Both the position numbers and the translations under genes were made by a program. From Burkholderiales bacterium (GTDB taxonomy: Bacteria > Pseudomonadota > Gammaproteobacteria > Burkholderiales > Burkholderiaceae_C), in NCBI GenBank assembly GCA_028869035.1, contig JAGWTL010000213.1:1-5426 (forward strand): a stretch of DNA of 5,426 nt, given 5' to 3'. The notes under the pieces were generated by a model. It saw nothing but the letters and a program-made list of their open reading frames with translations. It did no database searches and was not told the origin of the DNA. Positions 1-5,273 of this stretch are shown here, in pieces; the first letter of the stretch is position 1; each line of letters opens with the position of its first letter.

Positions 1-138
1 GCACGCCAGCGTGCCGAAAAGTTCAGCTGGGCGCAGGCCGGTCGGCAGTTCCTGTCGCATCTGGTCCCGGCGCGGCAGCCCCAGGTCGTGCAGCGGCAGG
101 CGGATGAGGCTGTCACATCACTGTCATCAAAGCTGTAA
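1..138 (+). CDS. C-terminal end of a probable GT4-family glycosyltransferase (partial, 5' end outside window)
   Basis: Frame 1 is open from the window edge to the TAA at 136-138 and gives 45 residues. They include RAEKFSWAQAGRQFLSHL near the start, followed by a Gln/Ala-rich tail ending SLSSKL. The pattern of a basic residue, 'F-S-W', a short helix and 'F-L-x-x-L' is typical of the last helix of group 1 (GT4) glycosyltransferases, which transfer sugars from nucleotide-sugar donors. No catalytic part is visible, so the family call rests on this tail alone. The stop lies 10 bases before the ppk1 ATG on the same strand, so co-transcription with ppk1 is possible. Its last codons also carry a Pho-box array that probably serves ppk1. 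A different C-terminus with a similar helix cannot be excluded. Confidence 0.6.
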   Translation, partial: ARQRAEKFSWAQAGRQFLSHLVPARQPQVVQRQADEAVTSLSSKL

Positions 139-150
139 ACAATTTGTCAT
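110..150 (+). promoter_or_regulatory. Tandem Pho boxes (predicted PhoB binding sites) upstream of ppk1
   Basis: Four 7-base half-sites run in direct orientation: CTGTCAC (110-116), CTGTCAT (121-127), CTGTAAA (133-139) and TTGTCAT (144-150). The steps are 11, 12 and 11 bases. The enterobacterial Pho box is two 7-base CTGTCAT-like repeats separated by 4 bases. The first box, CTGTCACATCACTGTCAT, matches that consensus at about 16 of 18 positions by my count, and the second box (133-150) at about 14 of 18. The array covers the last codons and stop of the upstream gene and touches the ppk1 ATG at 149. Phosphate-starvation control of ppk is known in several proteobacteria; its operation here is inferred. 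Confidence 0.75.
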
Positions 151-2260
151 GACCTTGTTACCTTACAGCCTGGACCCCAACGTGCCTGCTGACAGCACCC
201 AAGCGAGCCCCGTGCCGGCGCTGCTGGACCGCGACCAGAGCATCCTGGCCTTCAACGAGCGCGTGTTCGACTGGGCCTGCCGTGCCGACGTACCCCTGCT
301 CGAGCGCCTGCGCTACCTGTGCATCGTCTCGTCCAACCTCGACGAGTTCTTCGAGGTGCGGGCCGAACCGCATCTGAGCGCCAAGCAGGGACAGGATGCC
401 CAGGGCATCTACACCGCAGCATCCTTTGATGCGCTGGCGGTGGCCATCCACACGCTGGTGGAGCGTCAGTACGTCTTGTACAACGAGGAGTTGATGCCGG
501 CCTTCGAGAAGCAAGGCATCAAGATCATCTCGCACGGTGAGCGCAACGCCGCCCAGCGGCGCTGGGTCAAACAGTACTTCGAGCAGGAAGTGCGGCCCCT
601 GCTGATCCCCGTCGGGCTTGATCCTTCGCACCCCTTCCCGCAGGTGGCCAACAAGTCGCTCAACTTCATCGTTCGCCTGGGCGGGCATGACGCCTTCGGC
701 CGGGAGAACGACGTTTCCATCGTCAAGGTACCGCGCGCCTTGCCGCGTCTGATCCGCCTGCCCGAGGCCCTGTGCGGCAAGCGCCGGCTGTTCGTCTCGC
801 TCTCCAGCGTGATCCGCGCGCACCTGGCCGAACTGTTTCCAGGGCGGGAGATGAGCCAGTTCTCCCAGTTCCGCGTCACGCGCCATTCTGACCTCGCGGT
901 GGACGAGGACGACGTCAAGAACCTGCGCACCGCGCTGCGCCAGGGCCTGCAGCACCGCCATTACGGGCAGGCCGTGCGGCTGGAGGTTTCGGCCGGCTGT
1001 TCCGAGCATCTATCCGATTTCCTGCTGCGCCAGTTCGAATTGCCCGAGGGCGCGCTCTACCGCGTGCACGGCCCCGTGAACCTGGTGCGCCTGAGCCAGC
1101 TGGTGGATCTGGTGGACGAACCACGCCTGCGCTTTCCGCCCTACAAGGCCGCTTATCCCTCGCAGCTGCAGCCGGGCCACTCCATCCTGGAGCAGCTCAA
1201 GCGGGGTGATGTGCTGATCCATCAGCCCTACGAAAGTTTTGACGGGGTTCTCGATTTCCTGCGCGAGGCCGTCAACGACCCGCAGGTGCTGGCCATCAAG
1301 CAGACCATCTACCGTACCGGCGCCCATTCCGTCCTGATGGACCTGCTGCGCGAAGCCGTGCGCCGCGGCAAGGAAGTGACCGTGGTGCTGGAGCTCAAGG
1401 CGCGCTTCGATGAAGAGGTCAACATCAACTGGGCCGAGCTGCTCGAATCCATCGGCGTGCAGGTGCTCTACGGTGTGGTCGGCCTCAAGACCCACGCCAA
1501 GATGATGCTGATCACGCGGCGCGAGGGCCGGCACTTCCGCCGCTACGCCCACCTGTCCACCGGTAACTACAACCCGGAGACGGCGCGTTTCTACACCGAC
1601 CTCAGCCACCTCACGGCCGACGTGGCGCTGACCGCGGACATCGAGCACGTCTTTGTCCATCTGGCCGGCCAGAGCCGCCTGCCACGCCTCAAGCACCTCT
1701 GGGTGGCGCCCTTCCAGCTGCACCGCAAGCTGCTGGAGAAGATCGAAAGCCTGGGAGCCGCGGCGGCGGCCGGTCAGCCGGCGCGCCTGGTCGCCAAGAT
1801 GAACGCCCTGACCGACGAGGCCCTGATCCGCGCCCTCATCGCCGCCAGTCGCCAGGGCGTGAAGATCGATCTCATCGTGCGCGGCGCCTGCATGCTGCCT
1901 GCACAACTGCCGAGGCAGACCCACAACATCCGCGTGCGTTCGATCATCGGCCGTTTTCTGGAACATGCGCGGGTCTTCTATTTCCGCGCCGGCGAGTCCG
2001 AAGAGCTTTACCTGTCCAGCGCCGACTGGATGAACCGCAATATGCTGCGCCGGGTCGAACTGGCCTGGCCGGTGCTGGACCCGCAGCTGCGCCAGCGCAT
2101 CGTCGACGAATGCCTGGTCGCGGCCATGGGCGACAGCCAGGGCAGCTGGGAGCTGCAGCCAGACGGGCGTTATGCGCGCGTGACACCTGACGCCGGCCGG
2201 CCGGTGCTCAGCGCCCAGGATGCCCTCATGGCGCGCTACGCGCTGCGCGAGATCCACTGA
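149..2260 (+). CDS. ppk1: Polyphosphate kinase 1 (ATP:polyphosphate phosphotransferase)
   Basis: This is PPK1, which reversibly transfers the terminal phosphate of ATP to a growing polyphosphate chain through a phosphohistidine intermediate. From ATG 149 it is 703 aa, close to E. coli PPK (688). The N domain opens with LLDRDQSILAFNERVF (residues 25-40) and is followed by the head domain and the two phospholipase-D-like C domains. E. coli R375, R405, H435, H454, R564 and H592 correspond, all with offset 14, to R389 (IYR), R419 (ARFDEE), H449 (KTHAK), H468 (YAHLSTGNYN), R578 (VRG) and H606 (LEHAR). It is therefore predicted to be active. The frame is open back to GTG 11, but that part overlaps the preceding gene and is not PPK-like. 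ATG 149 has no clear Shine-Dalgarno and abuts the Pho boxes; GTG 182 and GTG 212 are alternative starts that still keep the conserved N-terminus. It is followed by sixA after one base. Confidence 0.97.
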   Translation: MTLLPYSLDPNVPADSTQASPVPALLDRDQSILAFNERVFDWACRADVPLLERLRYLCIVSSNLDEFFEVRAEPHLSAKQGQDAQGIYTAASFDALAVAIHTLVERQYVLYNEELMPAFEKQGIKIISHGERNAAQRRWVKQYFEQEVRPLLIPVGLDPSHPFPQVANKSLNFIVRLGGHDAFGRENDVSIVKVPRALPRLIRLPEALCGKRRLFVSLSSVIRAHLAELFPGREMSQFSQFRVTRHSDLAVDEDDVKNLRTALRQGLQHRHYGQAVRLEVSAGCSEHLSDFLLRQFELPEGALYRVHGPVNLVRLSQLVDLVDEPRLRFPPYKAAYPSQLQPGHSILEQLKRGDVLIHQPYESFDGVLDFLREAVNDPQVLAIKQTIYRTGAHSVLMDLLREAVRRGKEVTVVLELKARFDEEVNINWAELLESIGVQVLYGVVGLKTHAKMMLITRREGRHFRRYAHLSTGNYNPETARFYTDLSHLTADVALTADIEHVFVHLAGQSRLPRLKHLWVAPFQLHRKLLEKIESLGAAAAAGQPARLVAKMNALTDEALIRALIAASRQGVKIDLIVRGACMLPAQLPRQTHNIRVRSIIGRFLEHARVFYFRAGESEELYLSSADWMNRNMLRRVELAWPVLDPQLRQRIVDECLVAAMGDSQGSWELQPDGRYARVTPDAGRPVLSAQDALMARYALREIH

Positions 2261-2261
2261 G

Positions 2262-2723
2262 ATGGACCTGCTGCTGTGGCGTCACGCAGAAGCGCACGAG
2301 GCCCCGCCGGGCGGGGATGATCTTGCGCGGGCGCTGACCCCGCGCGGCGAGAAACAGGCGGCCCGCATGGGCGCCTGGCTGGACCGCCAGCTGCCCGAAG
2401 GCGCGCGCATCCTGGCCAGCCCGGCGCGCCGCACCGAACAGACCGCCATGGCGCTGGGGCGCAAGTACAAGCTGCGTGAGGAACTCGGGCCGGACGCCAC
2501 CGTGGAGCAGTTGCTGCAGACCGTGCAGTGGCCCGAGGGTCGTGGTGTCATCGTGGTGATCGGCCACCAGCCCGTGCTGGGGCAGACCATCGCACGCCTG
2601 CTGGCCATCCACGGCAGCGAATGCAGCGTGAAAAAGGGCGCTGTCTGGTGGCTACGCCATCGCCTGCGCGACGGCGCTTCACAAACCACCCTGGTCTCGG
2701 TGCAATCGCCCGACGTCCTGTAG
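2262..2723 (+). CDS. sixA: SixA-type phosphohistidine phosphatase
   Basis: This 153-aa protein belongs to the histidine phosphatase superfamily, SixA branch (E. coli SixA is 161 aa). It begins MDLLLWRHAEA, which puts the nucleophile motif R7-H8 at the very N-terminus as in SixA. It then shows ALTPRGEKQA (24-33), SPARRTEQTA (53-62, with the pocket arginine) and VIGHQPVLGQ (99-108, second catalytic histidine H102). The family removes phosphate from phosphohistidine on proteins: ArcB was the first proposed target in E. coli, and the nitrogen PTS protein NPr was reported later. ATG 2262 is chosen because it puts RHA at the right distance and starts one base after the ppk1 TGA, implying translational coupling. 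The in-frame ATG at 2220 lies inside ppk1 and would add a non-homologous extension. The substrate here is unknown. Confidence 0.93.
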   Translation: MDLLLWRHAEAHEAPPGGDDLARALTPRGEKQAARMGAWLDRQLPEGARILASPARRTEQTAMALGRKYKLREELGPDATVEQLLQTVQWPEGRGVIVVIGHQPVLGQTIARLLAIHGSECSVKKGAVWWLRHRLRDGASQTTLVSVQSPDVL

Positions 2724-2726
2724 AGC

Positions 2727-2741
2727 GGCTCAAGCCTTTTT
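2727..2741 (+). terminator. Weak candidate terminator after sixA
   Basis: Four bases after the sixA stop lies GGC-TCAA-GCC followed by five T residues (2737-2741). The stem is only 3 bp (4 bp if the loop shrinks to two bases), so it is a poor intrinsic terminator. Its position between two convergent genes is where one is expected. It overlaps the last codons of the minus-strand gene. Confidence 0.2.
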
Positions 2742-3101
2742 GGGCCGGCCGGTCTTGATCGAGGGCACCGCCTTGAGCGCGGCCAGCAGGCTCTTGTCGC
2801 TCAGGCCTGCCAGCGCCTTGATGCCCGCGCGCAGCAGCTCGCTCTTCTTGGCCGGCTGTTCGAGCTTGGCGCAGCGCTGCTTGAGCTCGGCCAGCGCGCC
2901 GTATTCGTCCTTGGGGATGGTGAAGCTGTCGCGTACCAGCTTGGGCTTCTTGACCTTGGCTGTCTTCGCCGTTCGGATCGGTTTCTTGCCGGCTTTGGCG
3001 GCTGCCTGGGCCGCGGGTTTGCGGGTGGTCGTTTTCTTTGGGGCTGGCCGGACGCGTTTGGCAGCAGGGCGGGCGGTGGCGGACGTGGCGTTTTCTTCCA
3101 T
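2730..3101 (-). CDS. Small basic DNA-binding-type protein: histone-H1-like tail plus probable ribbon-helix-helix core
   Basis: This 123-aa protein has two parts. Residues 1-54 are rich in Ala, Lys, Pro, Arg and Thr (e.g. RPAAKRVRPAPKKTTTRKPA, 11-30), resembling the disordered tails of bacterial H1-like nucleoid proteins. Residues 55-105 look folded: a short strand (RDSFTIP), a helix (KDEYGALAELKQRCAKL), a basic turn (PAKK) and a second helix (SELLRAGIKALAGL). This is the order of a ribbon-helix-helix DNA-binding unit. The end, KTGRPKKA, carries a GRPKK AT-hook-like core. I believe similar proteins are common as hypotheticals in betaproteobacteria, but I recognise no named gene. A role in nucleoid binding or transcription is inferred. 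It converges on sixA (6-bp gap) and diverges from the cyclic-di-GMP gene. Start ATG 3101 is the first in frame, without a clear Shine-Dalgarno. The plus-strand ORF over the same bases has no domain-like features. Confidence 0.85.
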   Translation of the reverse strand: MEENATSATARPAAKRVRPAPKKTTTRKPAAQAAAKAGKKPIRTAKTAKVKKPKLVRDSFTIPKDEYGALAELKQRCAKLEQPAKKSELLRAGIKALAGLSDKSLLAALKAVPSIKTGRPKKA

Positions 3102-3126
3102 GGACAGGTACCGATGAGATTGGGAG

Positions 3127-3160
3127 TAAACAGTTTATATAGTTTAAAGATTCATCGCAA
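3127..3160 (-). promoter_or_regulatory. Candidate promoter/operator for the minus-strand basic RHH-like gene
   Basis: On the minus strand a -35-like TTGCGA (plus 3155-3160) precedes two overlapping -10 options: TATAAA (3134-3139, 15-bp spacer) and TAAACT (3132-3137, 17-bp spacer). Transcription would begin some 20-30 bases before ATG 3101. The -10 area is unusually AT-rich for the window. It holds an inverted repeat TAAAC-A-GTTTA (3127-3137) and a direct repeat of AGTTTA (3132-3137 and 3141-3146), which could be an operator. No clear Shine-Dalgarno lies between here and the ATG. Confidence 0.45.
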
Positions 3161-3186
3161 TGGTGGCGCATCAGCGTGACTTTTGT

Positions 3187-3226
3187 GTGTCATGAGGGTG
3201 AAATCATTCGGTCATCAACCTGTCAT
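3187..3226 (+). promoter_or_regulatory. Predicted Pho box (with a weaker upstream copy) before the EAL-CBS-GGDEF gene
   Basis: Four 7-base units lie on an exact 11-base pitch: GTGTCAT (3187), GTGAAAT (3198), CGGTCAT (3209) and CTGTCAT (3220). The last two form CGGTCATCAACCTGTCAT (3209-3226), about 15 of 18 matches to the Pho-box consensus by my count. The first two form a poor box (about 11 of 18) but keep the phase. A weak -10-like CATTAG (3239-3244 region) lies roughly where a PhoB-activated promoter would need one, and the gene starts at 3284. The site is in the divergent region, so an effect on the minus-strand gene is also possible. Confidence 0.5.
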
Positions 3227-3260
3227 TCGGTCGCTGCACATTAGCTGTTTGACTGTCGTT

Positions 3261-3274
3261 GGGACTTCGGTCCC
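3261..3274 (+). promoter_or_regulatory. C(UUCG)G tetraloop hairpin in the leader of the EAL-CBS-GGDEF gene
   Basis: GGGACTTCGGTCCC forms a perfect 5-bp stem closed by a UUCG tetraloop with the stabilising C-G closing pair. It ends 9 bases before ATG 3284, just upstream of the GGAA (3276-3279) that would serve as Shine-Dalgarno. No T-run follows, so it is not an intrinsic terminator. A role in translation or mRNA stability is inferred. Confidence 0.5.
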
Positions 3275-3283
3275 TGGAATGGA

Positions 3284-5161
3284 ATGCTGGAAACCCTGCT
3301 CGATGAACCTGAGGATGTGATCGCTCCGGAACGTCCACCAATGATCGACCATGTCCGCCTGTTCGCCGCCGAATTCTGGCCTGCCCTGAGCGGCCGGGAC
3401 GGTCCGTTGGCGCGCCTGATGCGCGCCGATGCCCTGTATCCGGTGTTCCAGCCCATTGTCGATCTCAAGTCGGCCGGCGTGTACGCGCACGAGGCGCTGA
3501 TCCGCGGCCCGCAAGGCAGCGCCCTGCAGTCGGCCGACGCCCTGCTGTCTGCCGCGCAGGCCGAAGGCCTGCTCTATGAGCTGGAGCTGTACTGCATCTA
3601 TGTCGCGCTGCGCCAGTGGGGCCTGCAGCGTCAGCCGGGACGCCTGTTCCTGAACATCAGCGCTCATGCCCTGGAGCGGCTCGTCGCCGTGGGTGGCATG
3701 CAGACGCTGGCGCGGGCCATGCGGGGGCTGGCCGTGTCGCCGCGCATGATCGTGCTCGAGATCACCGAGCACGAACGGGTGCACGACATGGACGGTCTGG
3801 TCGATGTGGCCCGGGCCCTGCATGCCGTCGGCCTGTCGCTGGCGCTGGACGATTTTGGTGACGGCCGCTCCAGTCTGCGCCTGTGGTCGCAGGTGCGGCC
3901 CGACATCGTCAAGATCGACAAGTACTTCAGCCGCGACATCAGCAGCAGCGCCGACAAGCTCAAGACGCTGCAGGCCCTGCTGCAGATTGCCGATGTCTTC
4001 GGCACGGCACTGGTGGCGGAGGGCATCGAGAACGAGGCCGACCTGCGTGTCATCCGCGACCTGGGCATCGCCTACGGTCAGGGTTATTTCATGGGCCGGC
4101 CCGACACGGACGTGCAGCCGGATATCCTGGCCGCTGCGTACGGCGTGCTGCACGACACGCGGGTGGCGGTGATGCCCGAGCAGCGTTATGTGGTTCGCAT
4201 GGGGCAGCTGCGCCATCTGTCCCTCATCTACGCGCCCGCCGTCAGCCGCAACGCCAGCAACGACGAGGTGGCAGCCATCTTCCAGGCCCATCCCGATCTG
4301 CATGCGGTGGCCGTGGTGAACGAAGAGCAGCCGCAGGCCATCATCAATCGCCAGCAGTTCATGGACCACTACGCCACCCTGTATTTCAGGGAGATCTATG
4401 GCAAGAAGCCCTGTCTGCTGCACGCCAACCAGCAGCCACGTCTGATCGAGCGCAGCCATGACATCGAGGAACTGATCGGCATCCTGACCTCGCAGGATCA
4501 GCGCTACCTGAGCGACGGTTTCATCGTCACCGAGAACGGACGCTACGTGGGCCTGGGTACGGGCGAGCAGTTGGTGCGCTCGGTGACCGAGCTGCGCCTG
4601 GAGGCGGCCCGCCACGCCAATCCCTTGACTTTCCTGCCGGGCAATATCCCGATCAGCCTGCACATCAAGCGCCTGATCGAGAGCCGGGGCGAGTTCGTAG
4701 CCTGCTACATCGACATGAACAATTTCAAGCCCTTCAACGACCAGTACGGTTACTGGCGGGGCGACGACATGATCCGCCTGCTGGCACGTCTGGCCGTGTT
4801 CCACAGCGATGCGCAGAAGGATTTTGTCGGCCATGTGGGCGGAGACGATTTCCTGATCCTGTTCCAGAGCAGCGACTGGGCGCCGCGCTGCGAGCGCATC
4901 ATTGCCGAGTTCGCCGAGCAGGCGCGCGAACTCTTCGACGAGGCGGCTCGCCAGTGCGGCGGCATCCATGCCGAAGACCGCCATGGTGTCATGCGTTTTT
5001 TCCCCTGCACCACGGTCTCCATCGGCGCGGTGCAGGTCGGCAGCCAGGCCTACCGCGATGCGGAGGAGGTCGCCACCCAGGCCGCACTCGCCAAACGCGA
5101 GGCCAAGCTCTCGGGCAGCGGTCTTTATGTGACGCCTCGGCGCGCCGTCCAGCCCGCCTGA
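3284..5161 (+). CDS. EAL-CBS-CBS-GGDEF cyclic-di-GMP turnover protein (phosphodiesterase / putative diguanylate cyclase)
   Basis: This is a 625-aa cytoplasmic protein with no signal peptide or membrane segment seen. The EAL domain (about 45-280) comes first and has the full phosphodiesterase set: E70 (EAL), N124 (NIS), E159 (EITE), D189-D190 (DDFGDG), K210 (VKID), E246 (AEGIE) and Q266 (GQGY). From E159 to Q266 the spacings equal those of RocR, so c-di-GMP hydrolysis is likely. Residues about 300-440 fit a paired CBS module, which in other proteins binds adenine nucleotides. The GGDEF domain (about 445-618) has D477, N485 and D494 at the metal and nucleotide positions, but its signature is GGDDF (519-523) and the inhibitory RxxD is AxxD (510-513). 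Cyclase activity is therefore uncertain, and product feedback at the I-site is probably lost. Start ATG 3284 follows a weak GGAA; ATG 3341 (residue 20) is an alternative that leaves EAL intact. The gene is preceded by a predicted Pho box and followed by ugd. Confidence 0.93.
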   Translation: MLETLLDEPEDVIAPERPPMIDHVRLFAAEFWPALSGRDGPLARLMRADALYPVFQPIVDLKSAGVYAHEALIRGPQGSALQSADALLSAAQAEGLLYELELYCIYVALRQWGLQRQPGRLFLNISAHALERLVAVGGMQTLARAMRGLAVSPRMIVLEITEHERVHDMDGLVDVARALHAVGLSLALDDFGDGRSSLRLWSQVRPDIVKIDKYFSRDISSSADKLKTLQALLQIADVFGTALVAEGIENEADLRVIRDLGIAYGQGYFMGRPDTDVQPDILAAAYGVLHDTRVAVMPEQRYVVRMGQLRHLSLIYAPAVSRNASNDEVAAIFQAHPDLHAVAVVNEEQPQAIINRQQFMDHYATLYFREIYGKKPCLLHANQQPRLIERSHDIEELIGILTSQDQRYLSDGFIVTENGRYVGLGTGEQLVRSVTELRLEAARHANPLTFLPGNIPISLHIKRLIESRGEFVACYIDMNNFKPFNDQYGYWRGDDMIRLLARLAVFHSDAQKDFVGHVGGDDFLILFQSSDWAPRCERIIAEFAEQARELFDEAARQCGGIHAEDRHGVMRFFPCTTVSIGAVQVGSQAYRDAEEVATQAALAKREAKLSGSGLYVTPRRAVQPA

Positions 5162-5173
5162 GCGCCGCGGCGC
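5162..5173. repeat. 12-bp perfect palindrome directly after the EAL-CBS-GGDEF stop
   Basis: GCGCCGCGGCGC is fully self-complementary and begins at the base after the TGA. It could fold as a short GC hairpin at the mRNA 3' end, but no T-run follows, so it does not meet the intrinsic-terminator pattern. In sequence this rich in GC it may be chance. Confidence 0.35.
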
Positions 5174-5205
5174 ATCCGGTGGCCGCGTCGTCGTCACCGA
5201 TTGTT

Positions 5206-5235
5206 CATGCCAGGGACATGCCTCAGTCATATGAC
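5206..5235 (+). promoter_or_regulatory. Palindrome and direct repeats upstream of ugd (possible operator)
   Basis: The gap before ugd contains a perfect 10-bp palindrome GTCATATGAC (5226-5235), preceded by two copies of CATGCC 11 bases apart (5206-5211 and 5217-5222). The 112-bp gap is long enough for a promoter, but I see no convincing -35/-10 pair. The combination suggests a regulator site for ugd without identifying the regulator. Confidence 0.3.
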
Positions 5236-5264
5236 GCTTCCATGATCACAGCCATATCTTCAGC

Positions 5265-5270
5265 GAGGTG
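5265..5270 (+). promoter_or_regulatory. Ribosome binding site of ugd
   Basis: GAGGTG lies with its GAGG core five bases before ATG 5274. It is the clearest Shine-Dalgarno in the window and fixes the ugd start. Confidence 0.75.
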
Positions 5271-5273
5271 AAC

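Noticed and set aside
11..148. N-terminal extension of ppk1 back to GTG 11
   Set aside because: These 46 codons are Arg/Ser-rich and unlike PPK. Another frame over the same bases gives a glycosyltransferase-like C-terminus ending at a TAA.
158..2257. Long minus-strand open frames (283 and 415 aa) opposite ppk1
   Set aside because: They are antisense shadows of PPK1. Composition is unlike a real protein and no motif or ribosome site is seen.
2740..3117. 125-aa plus-strand open frame opposite the basic RHH-like gene
   Set aside because: The minus-strand frame has a coherent basic tail plus a folded helix pattern and an upstream AT-rich promoter. The plus frame would start near the end of the convergent region and shows no motif.
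5162..5201. Rho-independent terminator after the EAL-CBS-GGDEF gene (GCGCCGCGGCGC, or CGGTG...CACCG with a 13-base loop)
   Set aside because: Neither stem is followed by a T-run, and the second has a long loop, so the intrinsic-terminator pattern is not met.
3215..5230. 671-aa minus-strand open frame across the EAL-CBS-GGDEF gene
   Set aside because: It mirrors the plus-strand gene, whose EAL, CBS and GGDEF motifs are unmistakable. The antisense product is His/Gln/Leu-rich with no domain, as expected from the complement of a high-GC gene.
5224..5241. Pho box before ugd starting at CAGTCAT (5224-5230)
   Set aside because: The unit 11 bases downstream (CGCTTCC) and the one upstream do not match a half-site, so it is a lone half-site by chance or part of the palindrome.
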